From NCBI RefSeq assembly GCF_000014965.1, contig NC_008554.1:3584001-3648000 (forward strand): 64,000 nucleotides of DNA, written 5' to 3'. Each line of letters starts with the position of its first letter. Within the stretch, counting starts at the first letter, position 1. A program made the position numbers and the translations under genes. Of this stretch, positions 63,518 through 64,000 are shown piece by piece. Source of the DNA: Syntrophobacter fumaroxidans MPOB (lineage in GTDB: Bacteria; Desulfobacterota; Syntrophobacteria; Syntrophobacterales; Syntrophobacteraceae). The notes below the pieces were generated by a model. The model saw only the letters and a program-made list of their open reading frames with translations. It searched no databases and was not told the DNA's origin.

Positions 63518-64000
63518 TCAATCTTCAATCCCGTACTTCTTGAGGCGGTAGAGAAGAACGTGCCGAGGGAGCCGAAGAAACCGGGCGGTCTTCGACTTGT
63601 TCTTTCCGCACTTGTCATAGGCCTTCAAAATGATTTCCTTTTCCATCTCTTCAAGCCCGATCCCCTCCTGAGGCAGCCCGACGGTAAACCGTTCCCCCGA
63701 AGGTTCCGGCTCGCCCTTCCCTGGAGGCGAGAGGAAGTGCAGGTGGCGCCCGAGGACGTTTTCATCGTTTTCCAGCAGAACGACACGCTCGATGGTATTG
63801 CGCAGTTCGCGCACGTTTCCCGGCCAGGAATGGTCCGTAAGGAGCTGTTCGGCCCTTGGGCTGAGGCCCCGGAAGCGTTTGCCGTACTTGTCGTTGAATT
63901 CCTCGATGAAAAACAGGGCCAGTGGAAGGATGTCGTCGGGCCGTTCCCGCAGAGACGGGAGGTCTATGCGGATGGTTGCCAGGCGAAAAAAAAGATCCTT
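63518..64000 (-). CDS. sigma-54-dependent transcriptional activator, C-terminal part
   Basis: The gene is cut by the window edge; 160 C-terminal residues are visible. They include the end of the AAA+ domain ('DLFFRLATIRIDLPSLRERPDDI', then 'WPGNVRELRNTIERVV', the sensor II/R-finger region) and a Fis-type HTH ('KNKSKTARFLRLPRHVLLYRLKKYG'). This is an NtrC-family enhancer-binding protein; its sensory domain lies outside the window. It is followed 253 bp later by the receiver gene with a sigma-54 promoter, so autoregulatory control is plausible. Confidence 0.93.
   Translation of the reverse strand, partial: KDLFFRLATIRIDLPSLRERPDDILPLALFFIEEFNDKYGKRFRGLSPRAEQLLTDHSWPGNVRELRNTIERVVLLENDENVLGRHLHFLSPPGKGEPEPSGERFTVGLPQEGIGLEEMEKEIILKAYDKCGKNKSKTARFLRLPRHVLLYRLKKYGIED

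Overview
The window looks like chromosomal DNA from a GC-rich, anaerobic, sulfate-reducing or syntrophic Desulfobacterota (a Syntrophobacter-like organism; this is inference from gene content, not a database match). The clues are a periplasmic [NiFe] hydrogenase, a selenocysteine formate dehydrogenase, TRAP/TAXI solute-binding proteins, rubredoxin/ferredoxin/hemerythrin genes and sigma-54 regulation. Most genes lie on the minus strand.

Layout. 0.3-4.1 kb: an SRPBCC-fold protein and a complete DctP-DctQ-DctM TRAP transporter. 4.6-12.6 kb: a small zinc-ribbon protein, then five minus-strand genes (dynamin-like GTPase, winged-helix/nucleotidyltransferase-like protein, NagB-like isomerase, GlmM, left-handed beta-helix protein) bracketed by an inverted pair of 311-bp hairpin-rich repeats. 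13.3-14.6 kb: an AT-rich patch with a DUF488 gene facing a frameshifted partner. 15.3-23.6 kb: two very large exported proteins, a cohesin/beta-propeller protein and a subtilisin-like protease carrying cohesin and dockerin modules. 24.9-37.3 kb: a biosynthetic cluster with two CDP-alcohol phosphotransferases, a nucleotidyltransferase, HAD phosphatase, ATP-grasp ligase, class III aminotransferase, Gfo/Idh/MocA dehydrogenase, two radical SAM enzymes (one HpnJ-like), a flippase-like membrane protein and a methyltransferase. Together these suggest assembly of a modified (amino)cyclitol- or sugar-containing lipid or phosphodiester; the product is unknown.

37.6-45.6 kb: a TauE/SafE permease, a quinol-type nitric oxide reductase and a run of small redox genes (ferredoxin, cupin, rubredoxin, VOC protein, hemerythrin, DUF1858) ending in a DsrE-like protein that reads through an in-frame UGA as selenocysteine, with a Crp/Fnr regulator upstream. 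It reads as a nitrosative/oxidative stress island. 46.3-50.3 kb: a TAXI solute-binding protein translationally coupled to a hybrid histidine kinase. 50.6-54.4 kb: a beta-hydroxyacid dehydrogenase, a small unknown gene and a formate dehydrogenase whose UGA codon (Sec136) is followed by a clear SECIS hairpin; a perfect 12-bp dyad sits upstream. 54.7 kb: tRNA-Pro(UGG). 55.2-57.5 kb: a PxxKW Cys-rich protein, a DUF711 protein and a double-ACT protein. 57.8-61.5 kb: HypC, the maturation protease and both subunits of a Tat-exported [NiFe] hydrogenase. 62.2-64.0 kb: a small HTH-like protein, a receiver protein with Glu in place of the phospho-acceptor Asp behind a perfect sigma-54 promoter, and the C-terminal end of a sigma-54 activator cut by the window edge.

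The most notable items are the selenocysteine DsrE-like protein (UxxC motif), the 25-37 kb cluster, the cohesin/dockerin protease pair, the hairpin-repeat family with shared terminal inverted repeats, and the phosphomimetic receiver with a sigma-54 promoter.
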